Shown: positions 25,326 to 34,560, counted from the first letter of the stretch. The stretch is DNA of 64,000 nucleotides from Gaoshiqia sediminis (GCF_025907915.1 NZ_JAPAAF010000023.1:1-64000); one strand, 5' to 3'. Notes: generated by a model not told the origin, from the sequence alone. Numbers and translations: made by a program.

Positions 25326-25396
25326 ACCGGAAGGACATCCCGCATCAGCAAGAAATTTTTGTATTCATTTCTATCTGATGAAGATGTCCTTTCGGT
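25326..25396. terminator. Long symmetric hairpin between convergent genes (bidirectional terminator)
   Basis: Three consecutive stem blocks pair in register. 25,326-25,339 pairs with 25,383-25,396 (13 Watson-Crick pairs plus one G-U), 25,343-25,348 with 25,375-25,380, and 25,351-25,356 with 25,367-25,372. Short symmetric bulges separate them, and the loop is ten bases. It lies between the convergent GH28 and mrp genes and is larger than a typical terminator. Confidence 0.7.
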
Positions 25397-25477
25397 TTAC
25401 TCTTTAAGCCGGGCTACTTTTTTTCATAAGCATGGAAATTAAGTTCCTCCGGCTTTTTCAATCTGTGGTGAAGAAGC

Positions 25478-26593
25478 TTATTTCCGGCTTACTTTCACTT
25501 TTTTGGTTGGATCGAGTTCGGCATTGCGGCGCTCAACCTCACGGATGGTATTGGCGGCCAACTCCTGGAAAGCCTGTCCCATGGGCGAAGTAGGGTCGTC
25601 AGCCACAGGTTTGCCTTCGTCGCCACCTTCGCGGATTCCCTGAACGATCGGGATTTGGCCCAGCAGGGGCAGCCCCAGCTTTTCGGCCAGATTTTTACCG
25701 CCTTCCTTTCCAAAAATGTAATATTTATTATCGGGCAATTCTTCCGGGGTGAACCAGGCCATGTTTTCCACCAACCCAAGTACCGGCACGTCCACCGTTT
25801 TTCCGCGGAACATGTTTACCCCTTTGATGACGTCGGCCAGGGCCACATCCTGTGGAGTGGTTACGATAATGGCGCCGGTAACCGGGACGGTTTGTACTAG
25901 CGTGAGATGAATGTCGCTGGTGCCCGGGGGCAGGTCGATCAGCAGATAGTCCAGCTCGCCCCAGTGGCCATCCATAATCAGCTGTTTGAGTGCGTTCGAT
26001 GCCATTGGACCACGCCAAACCAAGGCATCTTCTACATTCACGAAGAAGCCAATGGAAAGGATTTTCACCCCAAATTGTACGACCGGCTGAATCACTTCGC
26101 GCCCTTCAATTTTATCGCCGACAGGGCGGATGCTTTCCGCGCCAAACATTTTTGGGATGGATGGCCCGTAAATGTCGGCATCGATCAGTCCCACTTTGGC
26201 GCCCGTTTTGGCCAGGGCCACTGCCAGGTTGACTGATACGGTTGATTTGCCGACACCGCCCTTGCCTGATGCCACAGCGATAATGTTCTTTACGTTGGGC
26301 AACACCGGCCGTTCCATCTGGTGAATGGCTTTGGCGGTAATGTTGCCCCGTATTTCAACTTCGGGCCCCAGCTCGCTGAGGATAGCTTCCTCGCAGGCGT
26401 GAATGACCGCGCCCATGTTGGGATCGTCCGAGCGCTGAAACACGAGCGAAAAGCTCACTTTTTTTCCGGCAATGCGGATTTCCTGTACCATGTCCATCGA
26501 CACAACATCTTCGGTTGAGCCGGGGTAAGTTACCTGGCGGAGTGCGTCGGTTACATTTTTCGGTACAATTAGTTTGCGTGGTATATCTGCCAT
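25478..26593 (-). CDS. mrp: Mrp/NBP35-type iron-sulfur carrier ATPase
   Basis: A 371-residue MinD-superfamily ATPase with an N-terminal DUF59/MIP18 domain (about 8-85), then the deviant Walker A GKGGVGKST at 110-118, VGLIDADIYGPSIP, and the switch region DLPPGTSDIHLT. Mrp/ApbC proteins deliver iron-sulfur clusters to apo-proteins. The C-terminal CxxC that bridges the cluster in the dimer is missing: the corresponding region reads NMAWFTPEELPDNKYYIFG, as in other Bacteroidota. How clusters are held in this version is unclear. It is the first gene of no obvious operon; the alkyltransferase-like gene follows upstream on the same strand. Confidence 0.9.
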   Translation of the reverse strand: MADIPRKLIVPKNVTDALRQVTYPGSTEDVVSMDMVQEIRIAGKKVSFSLVFQRSDDPNMGAVIHACEEAILSELGPEVEIRGNITAKAIHQMERPVLPNVKNIIAVASGKGGVGKSTVSVNLAVALAKTGAKVGLIDADIYGPSIPKMFGAESIRPVGDKIEGREVIQPVVQFGVKILSIGFFVNVEDALVWRGPMASNALKQLIMDGHWGELDYLLIDLPPGTSDIHLTLVQTVPVTGAIIVTTPQDVALADVIKGVNMFRGKTVDVPVLGLVENMAWFTPEELPDNKYYIFGKEGGKNLAEKLGLPLLGQIPIVQGIREGGDEGKPVADDPTSPMGQAFQELAANTIREVERRNAELDPTKKVKVSRK

Positions 26594-26605
26594 AATATGT
26601 TGATT

Positions 26606-26941
26606 TTAATCTTCTGTTTTCAATTCTTTTTGCGGGTCCCAGAACACGTTTTTAAATCCGGTGACCTGGTCGTTTTCAATCCGGATTCCTTCGCTTTCGA
26701 GTAATTCCTGCATGGCCATCGGGTTTCCGAAATGATGCTTCCCGGTAAGCAGTCCCTGGGAGTTGACCACCCGGTGGGCCGGAACGTAAACCGGCTGAGT
26801 GTGCGATTTGTTCATGGCCCAGCCCACCATGCGTGCCGACTGGCCGGTTCCCAGTAAACGGGCGATGGCGCCGTAGCTGGTTACCCGCCCCTGCGGGATG
26901 AGCCGAACAACCTGGTAAACCATGTCGAAGAAGTCGTTCAT
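26606..26941 (-). CDS. Alkyltransferase-like protein (MGMT family without active-site Cys)
   Basis: A 111-residue protein of the MGMT/Ogt DNA-binding domain. The acceptor motif PCHR is replaced by PAHR at 54-57, with Ala55 where the alkyl-accepting cysteine should be, and the arginine-finger region GQSARMVGWAM is preserved. Alkyltransferase-like proteins bind O6-alkylguanine without repairing it and hand the lesion to nucleotide excision repair. The VPAHRVVN and GLLTG segments match the family. It begins 62 bases beyond the trmB stop and is followed after 12 bases by mrp. Confidence 0.9.
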   Translation of the reverse strand: MNDFFDMVYQVVRLIPQGRVTSYGAIARLLGTGQSARMVGWAMNKSHTQPVYVPAHRVVNSQGLLTGKHHFGNPMAMQELLESEGIRIENDQVTGFKNVFWDPQKELKTED

Positions 26942-26951
26942 TTGAGTAATG

Positions 26952-26999
26952 AGTATTGAGTAGCGAAAACTTGGAACTTGGAATCTGAAACTCGATACT
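26952..26999. repeat. Imperfect inverted repeat between trmB and the MGMT-like gene
   Basis: AGTATTGAGT (26,952-26,961) pairs with ACTCGATACT (26,990-26,999) with one wobble. TGAGTA-type units recur on the left arm and TTGGAACTTGGAA in the loop. There is no clear T-run, so a REP-like palindromic unit is as likely as a terminator. Confidence 0.45.
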
Positions 27000-27003
27000 T
27001 CCC

Positions 27004-27744
27004 TTATTCGCGGGCCGACCGTCCAAAACTGCGGTACGGATCTTTCTCAATTTCAACAGTTGGCTCGCGCAGCGGTTCATCGTGGCTGAGCTGAAAAGCC
27101 AGGTATTTGATGGGGATACCCCGTTCGCGCCATTGTTTTTCGTAAAAGGTTTGAATGGAAAGCACCTCATCCAACAGATCCGACTGGTACAAGTCGTCGG
27201 TTTGGGCCATAATTTTCAGGCCGTTTTCCTTCACCATTTCGAGGGTGTATTGATACTGAAAATTACTGTCGGTCTTCAGGTGAATGGTGCCTCCGGGCGC
27301 CAAAATACGGCGGTACTTTTCCATGAAATTGGTGGCTGTAAGTCGGCGCCGGTTGCTTTTCATCTGCGGGTCGGGGAAGGTCAGCCAGATTTGTTCCACC
27401 TCGCCGGGAGCAAAAAAGCGGTCAATGATTTCGATACTGGTCCGCAGAAAACCTACGTTTCGGATGCCCCGCTGCAAGGCATCTTTGGCCCCTTTCCACA
27501 TTCGGGCTCCTTTTATATCGACTCCGATAAAATTCTTTTCGGGAATAAACCTGGCCAACGAAACGGCATATTCGCCTTTCCCGCAACCCAGTTCGAGCAC
27601 CAGGGGTTGATTGGTTTTAAAGAACACGGCGTTCCATTTTCCTTTCAATTCATGGTCGGGCTGATCCGGATCATAAAACGGCGCCTGAACCACGTTTTCG
27701 AAAGTTGCCATTTCGGCAAACTTTTTCAATTTATTCTTTCCCAC
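27004..27744 (-). CDS. trmB: tRNA (guanine-N7-)-methyltransferase
   Basis: A 246-residue SAM-dependent enzyme that forms m7G46 in tRNA. The SAM-binding motif LELGCGKGEY is near 50-59, followed by FIGVDIKGAR and the TrmB signature TFPDPQMKSNRRRLT near residue 122. HLKTDSNFQYQYTLE supplies the later conserved block. The length is typical. It is transcribed with the alkyltransferase-like and mrp genes downstream, although an inverted repeat separates it from them. Confidence 0.93.
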   Translation of the reverse strand: MGKNKLKKFAEMATFENVVQAPFYDPDQPDHELKGKWNAVFFKTNQPLVLELGCGKGEYAVSLARFIPEKNFIGVDIKGARMWKGAKDALQRGIRNVGFLRTSIEIIDRFFAPGEVEQIWLTFPDPQMKSNRRRLTATNFMEKYRRILAPGGTIHLKTDSNFQYQYTLEMVKENGLKIMAQTDDLYQSDLLDEVLSIQTFYEKQWRERGIPIKYLAFQLSHDEPLREPTVEIEKDPYRSFGRSARE

Positions 27745-27839
27745 TTTCGGTTAGGTAATTTGAAATTTTGCTGTTTTATTTTAATTGTCGTTCTGCTGAG
27801 AAAAAAATTGCCTGGCGAACCATAGAACGGTGCGTTGGC

Positions 27840-28301
27840 TTAGTTTTTTTTCTCAACGCGGATGCCGATGTCCTGGATCCCTTTTAGATTTTTAGCCCGC
27901 ATCCCATGCCTGATCCGGAATTGATATTCGCCAGCGGAGGGGAAGAAGACATTTTGTTTGTACAGGAATTGGTTATCAAACAGATCGCCAATGCCGCTGC
28001 CTTTCCACTTTCCGGTTGGATCGGCCAGGGTGAATTCAACAGTATCTTTGAGCAGGGAGCCATCGGGTGACCGGACATCGATAAAAAGCCAAATGTTGCT
28101 GTTGGGGTAGTTTCCCATGTTACGGATGTTTATCAGTACATTGTGCCCACCGAGGGTGTCGGTAGGCTCCAGGGTGAAAACCACAGTCGAGTCTTTGTGC
28201 CATCCGTCCGTATCAAATGTCCGGTAGTCCTCAAAGACACGCCCCTGATCGCAGGCGGACAAGGCGATAATCCATCCCAGCAGAAAAATCAGTTTTTTCA
28301 T
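27840..28301 (-). CDS. gldH: Gliding motility lipoprotein GldH
   Basis: A 153-residue lipoprotein: signal peptide with lipobox LSAC (Cys17), then DQGRVFEDYRTFD and the beta-rich GldH body with IRNMGNYPNSN and LYKQNVFFPSAGEYQFRIRH. In Flavobacterium gldH is needed for gliding, and it occurs across non-gliding Bacteroidota. Its first four bases overlap the ricT stop (ATGA-type junction), a conserved gene order in the phylum. Its molecular role is unknown. Confidence 0.88.
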   Translation of the reverse strand: MKKLIFLLGWIIALSACDQGRVFEDYRTFDTDGWHKDSTVVFTLEPTDTLGGHNVLINIRNMGNYPNSNIWLFIDVRSPDGSLLKDTVEFTLADPTGKWKGSGIGDLFDNQFLYKQNVFFPSAGEYQFRIRHGMRAKNLKGIQDIGIRVEKKN

Positions 28302-29437
28302 TTTCTGCCCCTGTTTGGATTCCGGTTTCCGGTATTTTTGTTTGCCGGGCGCTTCTTCTTTCGTGATCGGTGTTTGGGTTGGTCAAAACGGGTGAGGCTG
28401 TCCTGCGACAAAACATCTTCGTATTCCTTGGGTTTGCCAGCCGCTTTTGTTTCGATGTGCGCCAGTAATTTATCTACCTTCTTCCCGCGCTTGTTCAGAA
28501 GGATGATTTCTTTCACCCGGTCAACGGGTACCGCGATGGGGCCCGACGAATTCGGTGCATCCTCGATGTAGTACATAATCCGGTTGAAGATGTCGGTCTT
28601 AAAGAAATTGTATTTTCCCTGCTCGGTATGCAGCGGGATATTGTTGGGCGGAAAGTCCCGTTGGGCATCAATGTACGCATCGACTTCGAAGTTGAGGCAA
28701 CATTTCAGTTTCCCGCATTGGCCGGCCAGTTTTTGTGGATTTAGGGATATTTCCTGGTAGCGGGCTGCATTGGTGGTGACAGATACAAAACTGCTGATCC
28801 AGGTGGCACAACAAAGCTCACGCCCGCATGGGCCAATCCCGCCGATGCGTCCGGCTTCCTGGCGGGCGCCAATTTGCTTCATCTCGATACGGATGCGGAA
28901 CGTTTCGGCCAGCACTTTAATCAGCTGCCTGAAATCGACACGGCCTTCAGCGATGTAGTAAAAGATGGCTTTGGTTTTGTCGCCCTGGTATTCCACGTCG
29001 CCAATTTTCATATCCAGCCGAAGGTCCGAAGCAATTTGCCTCGATTTGATCATGGTGGCGTGTTCCTGGGCCATTGCTTCGCGCCATTTTTCAATATCGG
29101 CCTGCTTGGCTTTGCGGTAAACTTTTCGGATTTCGCCATTCACCAGCGTCACCTTGTGCTTTTTCATCTGGTGTTTCACCAGTTCGCCCACCAGGCTGAC
29201 AATGCCGATGTCGTGTCCTGGATTGGCTTCAACCGCCACAATGTCGCCGGCCTTCAGTTTCAGGTTGTTAACATTCCGAAAATAATCTTTGCGCGTATTT
29301 TTAAACCGAACCTCGATGATGTTTTCCGGGTTGGTCATATTCACCACATCGTGCAGCCAGTCATATACTTCCAGTTTTGAACAGCTCCCCGAAAGTTTCT
29401 GACAACATCCCCGGTCGATTGTTAAATTGTCATCCAT
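28298..29437 (-). CDS. ricT: RicT/PSP1-family regulatory iron-sulfur protein
   Basis: A 379-residue PSP1-domain protein (YaaT/RicT). The Cys-rich signature GIGPCGRELCC and GQCGKLKCCLNFE lie near residues 195-235 and bind an iron-sulfur cluster in the Bacillus Ric complex. An N-terminal CSKLEVYDWL begins the conserved region, and the C-terminal 60 residues are a basic RKKKRPANK-type tail. In Bacillus RicT acts with RicA and RicF in RNase Y-dependent RNA maturation; the Bacteroidota partner proteins are not established. It overlaps gldH. A -7 promoter box lies 60 bases upstream. Confidence 0.88.
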   Translation of the reverse strand: MDDNLTIDRGCCQKLSGSCSKLEVYDWLHDVVNMTNPENIIEVRFKNTRKDYFRNVNNLKLKAGDIVAVEANPGHDIGIVSLVGELVKHQMKKHKVTLVNGEIRKVYRKAKQADIEKWREAMAQEHATMIKSRQIASDLRLDMKIGDVEYQGDKTKAIFYYIAEGRVDFRQLIKVLAETFRIRIEMKQIGARQEAGRIGGIGPCGRELCCATWISSFVSVTTNAARYQEISLNPQKLAGQCGKLKCCLNFEVDAYIDAQRDFPPNNIPLHTEQGKYNFFKTDIFNRIMYYIEDAPNSSGPIAVPVDRVKEIILLNKRGKKVDKLLAHIETKAAGKPKEYEDVLSQDSLTRFDQPKHRSRKKKRPANKNTGNRNPNRGRK

Positions 29438-29497
29438 AGTTAATTGATTATTACTGAATCACTTTGATTGCAGTAAAAAGCCGAAGCTAAATACCTG

Positions 29498-29505
29498 CAA
29501 AAATA
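29498..29505 (-). promoter_or_regulatory. Bacteroidota -7 promoter box of ricT-gldH
   Basis: The minus strand reads TATTTTTG, an exact TAnnTTTG match, 60 bases before ricT. A 9-bp A/T-rich hairpin at 29,619-29,644 lies further upstream and could terminate transcripts in either direction. Confidence 0.45.
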
Positions 29506-29683
29506 ATGAATAAAGCTGATAAACAAAGCTGTATTCGCGGATGTTGGACTTTTATTAAACATGGATGATTGCTGTGCGCCTTTGGGACAATCGGCTTTCA
29601 TGGCCTTGTTTTCATTTCAAAAAAGGATGCGCTATTCCTTTTTTAGTTTAAATTCCTTAAATTGAATACGATTCGGGAATAAC

Positions 29684-32014
29684 ATGGATACGACAGACCA
29701 ACATTTAGAAAACAGATCTTCCCTGGAGGCCGAAATAGACCGGCTGCAACAAGAGCTTTCCCAAAACCGACAACAGTTTCAGGCCGCTTTTCTGAACATG
29801 CCGTTCGGTTTTGTTTGGCTAAAATTAGTTTGGGATAAAGCCAACGGTCATGCGGATGGGGAGATTATTTTCGCCAATGAATCTTTTCAACGGCTGATCA
29901 ACTTACATCCAGATCAATTGTCCGGAAAGCGGATGACGGATTTATGGCCGGAATTGTCCGACCGGTTTTCTGCCCTGTTCAACCAGGTAACCGGAACAGG
30001 GCTTGCGGCAGAGCAGGAGTTGCAGGTTCAGGCAGCAGGCAAGTATTTCAATCTAACGGGTTATCAAATCCAGCAGGGGCAGATCGCCCTCACTTTCTGC
30101 GATATTACGGATAAGAAACGGGAAGAAGATCAACTTCAGTTGCAAAAGGAGTTTTATGAAAAGGTACTGGAAACGGTGCATGAAGGGATTTGGGTGGCCG
30201 ACAAGGACGATATCATTTTTTTTGCCAACCGGGGGTTGACCGAAATTACAGGCGCCCCCAAGGAACACATCCTGCGGAAAAATGTACTCACTGGTTTTCG
30301 GCCCGAAACCACCCGTGAGTTCCGGGAACCATTTCTGCAAGCAAAGAGCAGCCTGCAGACCTTGCCCTACGAAGTGAAACTTAAAAACCTGGCCGGAAGA
30401 GATGCGGTACACGCAGGATGGCTCATTCCGATGGTAAAAAACGATCTTTACGATGGCATGATCTGCTCTATCCTGGATGTGACCGAGCAACGCAAAACCC
30501 GCGAACTCATCAAAGAAAACGAGCAAAGGCTGCGAAACATCATTGAACACAGTACTAACGCCTTCTATTCGCATACACCCGATCATGTACTCACTTATGT
30601 AAGCCCACAGATTAAACGCATCTTGGGCTATGAGCCGCAGGAGGCACCGATGCGTTGGATGGAACAGTTGACGGATCATCCGATCAACCGGATTGGTTTT
30701 GAACTCTGTAACAAGGCGATTGAAACCGGTGTGGCACAGGAGCCTTATGAGCTGGAACTGATCCACCGGAATGGCTCAAAGGTACGCGTTGAGGTTCGTG
30801 AAACACCTGTTGTAGAGAACGGGAAAACAACAGCCATTGTTGGTTCACTCACCGACATTACACGTCATACGGAGGTGTCGCGCGAGTTGACCGAGAGCCG
30901 CCAGGGCATGTTAAACCTCATTGACCGTTCGCCGGTGCCCATTGCCATCAATAGTCTCGACGGAAAAATCGAGTACCTGAATGGCGAATTTATAAACACG
31001 TTTGGCTACACACTGAAAGATATCCCAACACTGGACCATTGGTGGCCCCTGGCTTATCCGAACAAAATTTACCGGGAGAGCTTAAAGAAAGAATGGCTCG
31101 AAAAAATTAAAAACGACCGTCACAATCCAGATTATCCCGGCGCCGAGGTGGCTATAACCTGTAAGGATGGCTCAACCAAATTCATACAAATTATGTGGAG
31201 CCGGGTGGTCAATAAGCTGGTGTTGATTTTTAACGACCTCACCCGGCATAAAATGCTGGAAGACCAGATTATCCGCAAAAACAAGGAACTGGAAAAGGCT
31301 AAAATGAAAGCGGAGGAAAGCGATGCGCTGAAGTCGGCTTTCCTGGCCAACATGTCGCATGAAATCCGCACCCCGATGAACAGCATAATTGGCTTTTCGA
31401 GCCTGCTGGCCGAGGATGAGGTGACCGAAGATAAGCGGAAAAAATACATTTCCTTCATCCAGCTGTCCGGTGAACATCTGTTGCGGCTGATCGATGATAT
31501 TATTGATGTGGCCAAAATCGAGTCGAACCAGCTGAAGCTCCAAAAAAGCCATGTTGAGCTCCGGCCCTTGCTGGAAAGTATCTATGAGCACCACCTGCAA
31601 AGCAAACTGTTGGCGCAGAAACCCAATCTCGCGTTTGGGCTCGATATGAAAAACCTGGAGCTGATGGAACAAATTTATACCGATCCGGTAAGGTTGAAAC
31701 AGGTGTTTGATAACCTGATTACGAATGCGATAAAAAATACTTACGAAGGCCGGGTCGATTTTGGGGTACACCAGATTACCAAGTCTAAAATTACGTTTTA
31801 CGTGAGCGACACGGGCATTGGCATTCCCCCTCGGTTTCAGGAAACCATTTTCAACCGTTTTTTGCAAATCGAATCCAAAATCCCCAAGCAGGGTACCGGC
31901 CTTGGTTTGAGCATCATTAAAGGGATACTGACCCTGCTGCATGGACGAGTTTGGTTCGACTCGGAAGAAAACAAAGGCAGTTGCTTTTACTTTTGCCTTC
32001 CGGTTAACGGTTAA
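29684..32014 (+). CDS. Cytoplasmic multi-PAS histidine kinase
   Basis: A 776-residue sensor kinase without transmembrane segments. An N-terminal coiled coil (about 7-32) leads into four PAS-type domains, at roughly 30-145, 155-275, 280-405 and 410-530. HisKA follows, with FLANMSHEIRTPMN (His559), and the HATPase domain has DNLITNAIKN, SDTGIGIPPRF and GTGLGLSI. No receiver domain is attached and no response regulator gene is adjacent, so the partner is unknown. The signal is probably cytoplasmic (ligand, redox or light through PAS). It is inserted in opposite orientation between holB and ricT, genes that are normally neighbours in this phylum. Confidence 0.92.
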   Translation: MDTTDQHLENRSSLEAEIDRLQQELSQNRQQFQAAFLNMPFGFVWLKLVWDKANGHADGEIIFANESFQRLINLHPDQLSGKRMTDLWPELSDRFSALFNQVTGTGLAAEQELQVQAAGKYFNLTGYQIQQGQIALTFCDITDKKREEDQLQLQKEFYEKVLETVHEGIWVADKDDIIFFANRGLTEITGAPKEHILRKNVLTGFRPETTREFREPFLQAKSSLQTLPYEVKLKNLAGRDAVHAGWLIPMVKNDLYDGMICSILDVTEQRKTRELIKENEQRLRNIIEHSTNAFYSHTPDHVLTYVSPQIKRILGYEPQEAPMRWMEQLTDHPINRIGFELCNKAIETGVAQEPYELELIHRNGSKVRVEVRETPVVENGKTTAIVGSLTDITRHTEVSRELTESRQGMLNLIDRSPVPIAINSLDGKIEYLNGEFINTFGYTLKDIPTLDHWWPLAYPNKIYRESLKKEWLEKIKNDRHNPDYPGAEVAITCKDGSTKFIQIMWSRVVNKLVLIFNDLTRHKMLEDQIIRKNKELEKAKMKAEESDALKSAFLANMSHEIRTPMNSIIGFSSLLAEDEVTEDKRKKYISFIQLSGEHLLRLIDDIIDVAKIESNQLKLQKSHVELRPLLESIYEHHLQSKLLAQKPNLAFGLDMKNLELMEQIYTDPVRLKQVFDNLITNAIKNTYEGRVDFGVHQITKSKITFYVSDTGIGIPPRFQETIFNRFLQIESKIPKQGTGLGLSIIKGILTLLHGRVWFDSEENKGSCFYFCLPVNG

Positions 32015-32022
32015 ATTCCTGT

Positions 32023-33147
32023 TTATTTGCGGATTAACTTGACCACACGCAGCGACAAGTCGGTAAAAATGATGCGGGCATGGCCATTCATAGCAATATG
32101 TACGTAGGCCTTTTCGAGCTCTTCGGTTAGCGAAACCACGTTGCGCTCGTTGATGAATGGCGAAAAGCGCGACGAAAATTCCATCTCTTCCTGATCCATA
32201 AATACGAGGCCGGGATTTTTGAGGTTGTGCATGAAGTTTTCGCGTACCAGTCCCAGCGCGTATTGGAGGAATACCTTCTGCCGTTCGCGCCCGATTTCCG
32301 AAACAGTTCCAACCCAGGCAAACAAGTCCAGGAATTTGCGCCCGTAGGCAAAGCGCATCAGCTCCTTAAAACGTTCCAGGTTGTAACGGTCCTGTTCGTC
32401 GGGCTGGAGCAATTGCAACGCCCGACGGTAGTTTCCGCGGCTTAAATGCACCACCTGGTCTAAATCGGTGCCGTTGGCCTGTGGCAGTTGGAGCAGGGCC
32501 GTTTTCATAGCTTCGGGTTGAATGGCGGGCACTTTAATGAGCTGGCATCGCGAGCGGATTGTGGCAATAATTTCTTCTTCACTTTCGGTAACCAGTAAAA
32601 ACAGGGTTTTCACTGGCGGTTCCTCAATCATTTTCAGCAGTTTGTTGGAACAGGCCACATGCATTTTTTCCGGCATCCAGATGATCATCACCTTGTATTC
32701 CGATTCGTAGGATTTCAGGCTCAGCTTGCGGATAATCTCTTCGCTCTGGTGCGAGTAAATCATGCCCTGAGCGTTTTCGGTGCCGATAAAGTTGAACCAG
32801 TCATCCAGGTTGAAATACGGGCTTTGGAGGACCATCTTTCGCCATTCATCCAGAAAATTGTCGCTCACGGGCTCTTTCAGCTTGGGTGTTTTTACCACCG
32901 GAAAAACAAAATGCAGGTCGGGATGAATGAGCTTTTGGTACTTTTTGCACGAAACACATTCGCCGCACGAATCGCCGTCTTGCTTGTTCTGGCACGAAAC
33001 ATACTGGGCATAGGCCAGCGCCAGCGCCAGGTTGCCACAGCCTTCCTGCCCGGCATATAATTGGGCATGGCTCACCCGTTCGTCTTTTACGGATTGAATC
33101 AGTCGGTCTTTGATGGCTTGCTGCCCGGTAACATCGCGAAAAAACAT
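32023..33147 (-). CDS. holB: DNA polymerase III subunit delta'
   Basis: A 374-residue clamp-loader subunit. The degenerate Walker A region GQEGCGNLAL lacks the lysine needed for ATP hydrolysis, as usual for delta'. The zinc module uses Cys52, Cys61, Cys64 and Cys67. MIWMPEKMHVACSNKLLKMIEEPP and ATIRSRCQLIKVP (SRC motif, the arginine finger for the neighbouring subunit) are present. It sits head-to-head with pgk across a 192-base gap; its -7 promoter box is at 33,168-33,175. Confidence 0.92.
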   Translation of the reverse strand: MFFRDVTGQQAIKDRLIQSVKDERVSHAQLYAGQEGCGNLALALAYAQYVSCQNKQDGDSCGECVSCKKYQKLIHPDLHFVFPVVKTPKLKEPVSDNFLDEWRKMVLQSPYFNLDDWFNFIGTENAQGMIYSHQSEEIIRKLSLKSYESEYKVMIIWMPEKMHVACSNKLLKMIEEPPVKTLFLLVTESEEEIIATIRSRCQLIKVPAIQPEAMKTALLQLPQANGTDLDQVVHLSRGNYRRALQLLQPDEQDRYNLERFKELMRFAYGRKFLDLFAWVGTVSEIGRERQKVFLQYALGLVRENFMHNLKNPGLVFMDQEEMEFSSRFSPFINERNVVSLTEELEKAYVHIAMNGHARIIFTDLSLRVVKLIRK

Positions 33148-33167
33148 AAGCTGAAATTATATGGGAA

Positions 33168-33175
33168 CAAAAATA
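33168..33175 (-). promoter_or_regulatory. Bacteroidota -7 promoter box of holB
   Basis: The minus strand reads TATTTTTG, matching TAnnTTTG, 20 bases before the holB start codon. Confidence 0.45.
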
Positions 33176-33297
33176 ATAAATCCGGCGCCAATCTTCTGGC
33201 CTGGCTAAATTAACCTTTGCCCGGAAACATTCTTTACCTCTTCATTAAAAAATGACCATAAAAAATGGGGACTTAAAGTTAAAAGTTATCTTTTTCA

Positions 33298-33305
33298 TAT
33301 CTTTG
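33298..33305 (+). promoter_or_regulatory. Bacteroidota -7 promoter box of pgk
   Basis: TATCTTTG matches TAnnTTTG exactly and ends 34 bases before the pgk start codon. Purine-rich AAAGTTAAAAGTT lies about where a -33 region would be, without a clear TTTG. Confidence 0.55.
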
Positions 33306-33339
33306 AACACGTACAAAAAGAAACTAAAAATAATCTATT

Positions 33340-34530
33340 ATGCAGACAATTGAAACGTATGATTTCAAAGGGAAGAAGGCGCTGATCCGCGTTGATTTTA
33401 ACGTTCCTTTGAATGAAAATTTCGAGATTACTGACGATACCCGTATGACTGCTGCGGTACCTACCATTAAAAAAGTGATCGAAGCAGGTGGTTCTCCCAT
33501 TATCATGTCGCACTTTGGCCGCCCAAAAGCCGGTCCGGAAGATAAATATTCCATGAAACACTTGCACAAACACCTGGCCGACCTGTTGGGTGTTGACGTG
33601 AAACTGGGCCCGGATTGTGTTGGCGCTGAGGTAAAAGCCATGGCCGATGCCCTGAAACCAGGTGAAGTGTTGTTGCTGGAAAACCTGCGCTTTCACAAAG
33701 AAGAAGAAAAAGGTGACGAAGCTTTCGCCGGGCAACTGGCCGAGCTGGGCGACTGCTGGGTGAACGACGCCTTCGGTACAGCTCACCGCGCTCACGCTTC
33801 AACTGCAGTGATCGCTAAATTTTTCCCGAACGACAAATTGTTCGGTTACCTGGTTGACAGCGAAGTAGCCAGCCTGGACAAAGTGGTTGCCAACCCGGAA
33901 CGTCCGATGACGGCCATCATGGGCGGCGCAAAAGTTTCGACTAAAATCACCATCATCGAAAACATGTTGAACAAAGTGGACAACTTGATTATCGGTGGCG
34001 GTATGATCTTCACCTTCGTGAAAGCGATGGGCGGCAACATTGGCGCATCACTTTGCGAAGACGATTACCTGGAGATGGCTAAAAGCATCATTGAACAGGC
34101 CAAAGCTAAAGGTGTGAACCTGGTGATTGCTGAAGACTGCGTTGCTGCTGATAAATTTGCCAACGACGCCAACACGGAAGTTTGCCTGACAAAAAACATC
34201 AAAGATGGCTGGTTAGGCTTGGATGTTGGTCCTAAAACGATCGCCAAATTCAAAGAAGTGATCAGCACTTCAAAAACAGTTCTTTGGAACGGTCCTGCCG
34301 GTGTTTTCGAAATGGATGCCTTTGCTGCCGGAACCAAAGCGATTGGCGACGCGGTTGTTGAAGCAACTAAAAATGGTGCTTTCACCCTGGTTGGTGGTGG
34401 TGACTCGGTTGCCGCTGTTAACAAATTCGGCATTGCCGATCAGGTTTCTTACATTTCTACCGCTGGCGGCGCCATGCTGGAAACGTTGGAAGGCAAAATC
34501 CTTCCGGGTATCGCGGCAGTTCGCGGATAA
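33340..34530 (+). CDS. pgk: Phosphoglycerate kinase
   Basis: The 396-residue glycolytic enzyme transferring phosphate from 1,3-bisphosphoglycerate to ADP. The signature RVDFNVPL is at 17-24, the substrate-binding [15 protein letters not shown] follows at 63-77, and [13 protein letters not shown] and [13 protein letters not shown] form the nucleotide-binding end. The length is the bacterial norm. It stands alone between its own promoter box and a strong terminator. Codon use looks noticeably biased toward a small set, as expected for a highly expressed gene. Confidence 0.98.
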   Translation: MQTIETYDFKGKKALIRVDFNVPLNENFEITDDTRMTAAVPTIKKVIEAGGSPIIMSHFGRPKAGPEDKYSMKHLHKHLADLLGVDVKLGPDCVGAEVKAMADALKPGEVLLLENLRFHKEEEKGDEAFAGQLAELGDCWVNDAFGTAHRAHASTAVIAKFFPNDKLFGYLVDSEVASLDKVVANPERPMTAIMGGAKVSTKITIIENMLNKVDNLIIGGGMIFTFVKAMGGNIGASLCEDDYLEMAKSIIEQAKAKGVNLVIAEDCVAADKFANDANTEVCLTKNIKDGWLGLDVGPKTIAKFKEVISTSKTVLWNGPAGVFEMDAFAAGTKAIGDAVVEATKNGAFTLVGGGDSVAAVNKFGIADQVSYISTAGGAMLETLEGKILPGIAAVRG

Positions 34531-34560
34531 TTCGACGAAACAAGTAACGACCAAAATAGA

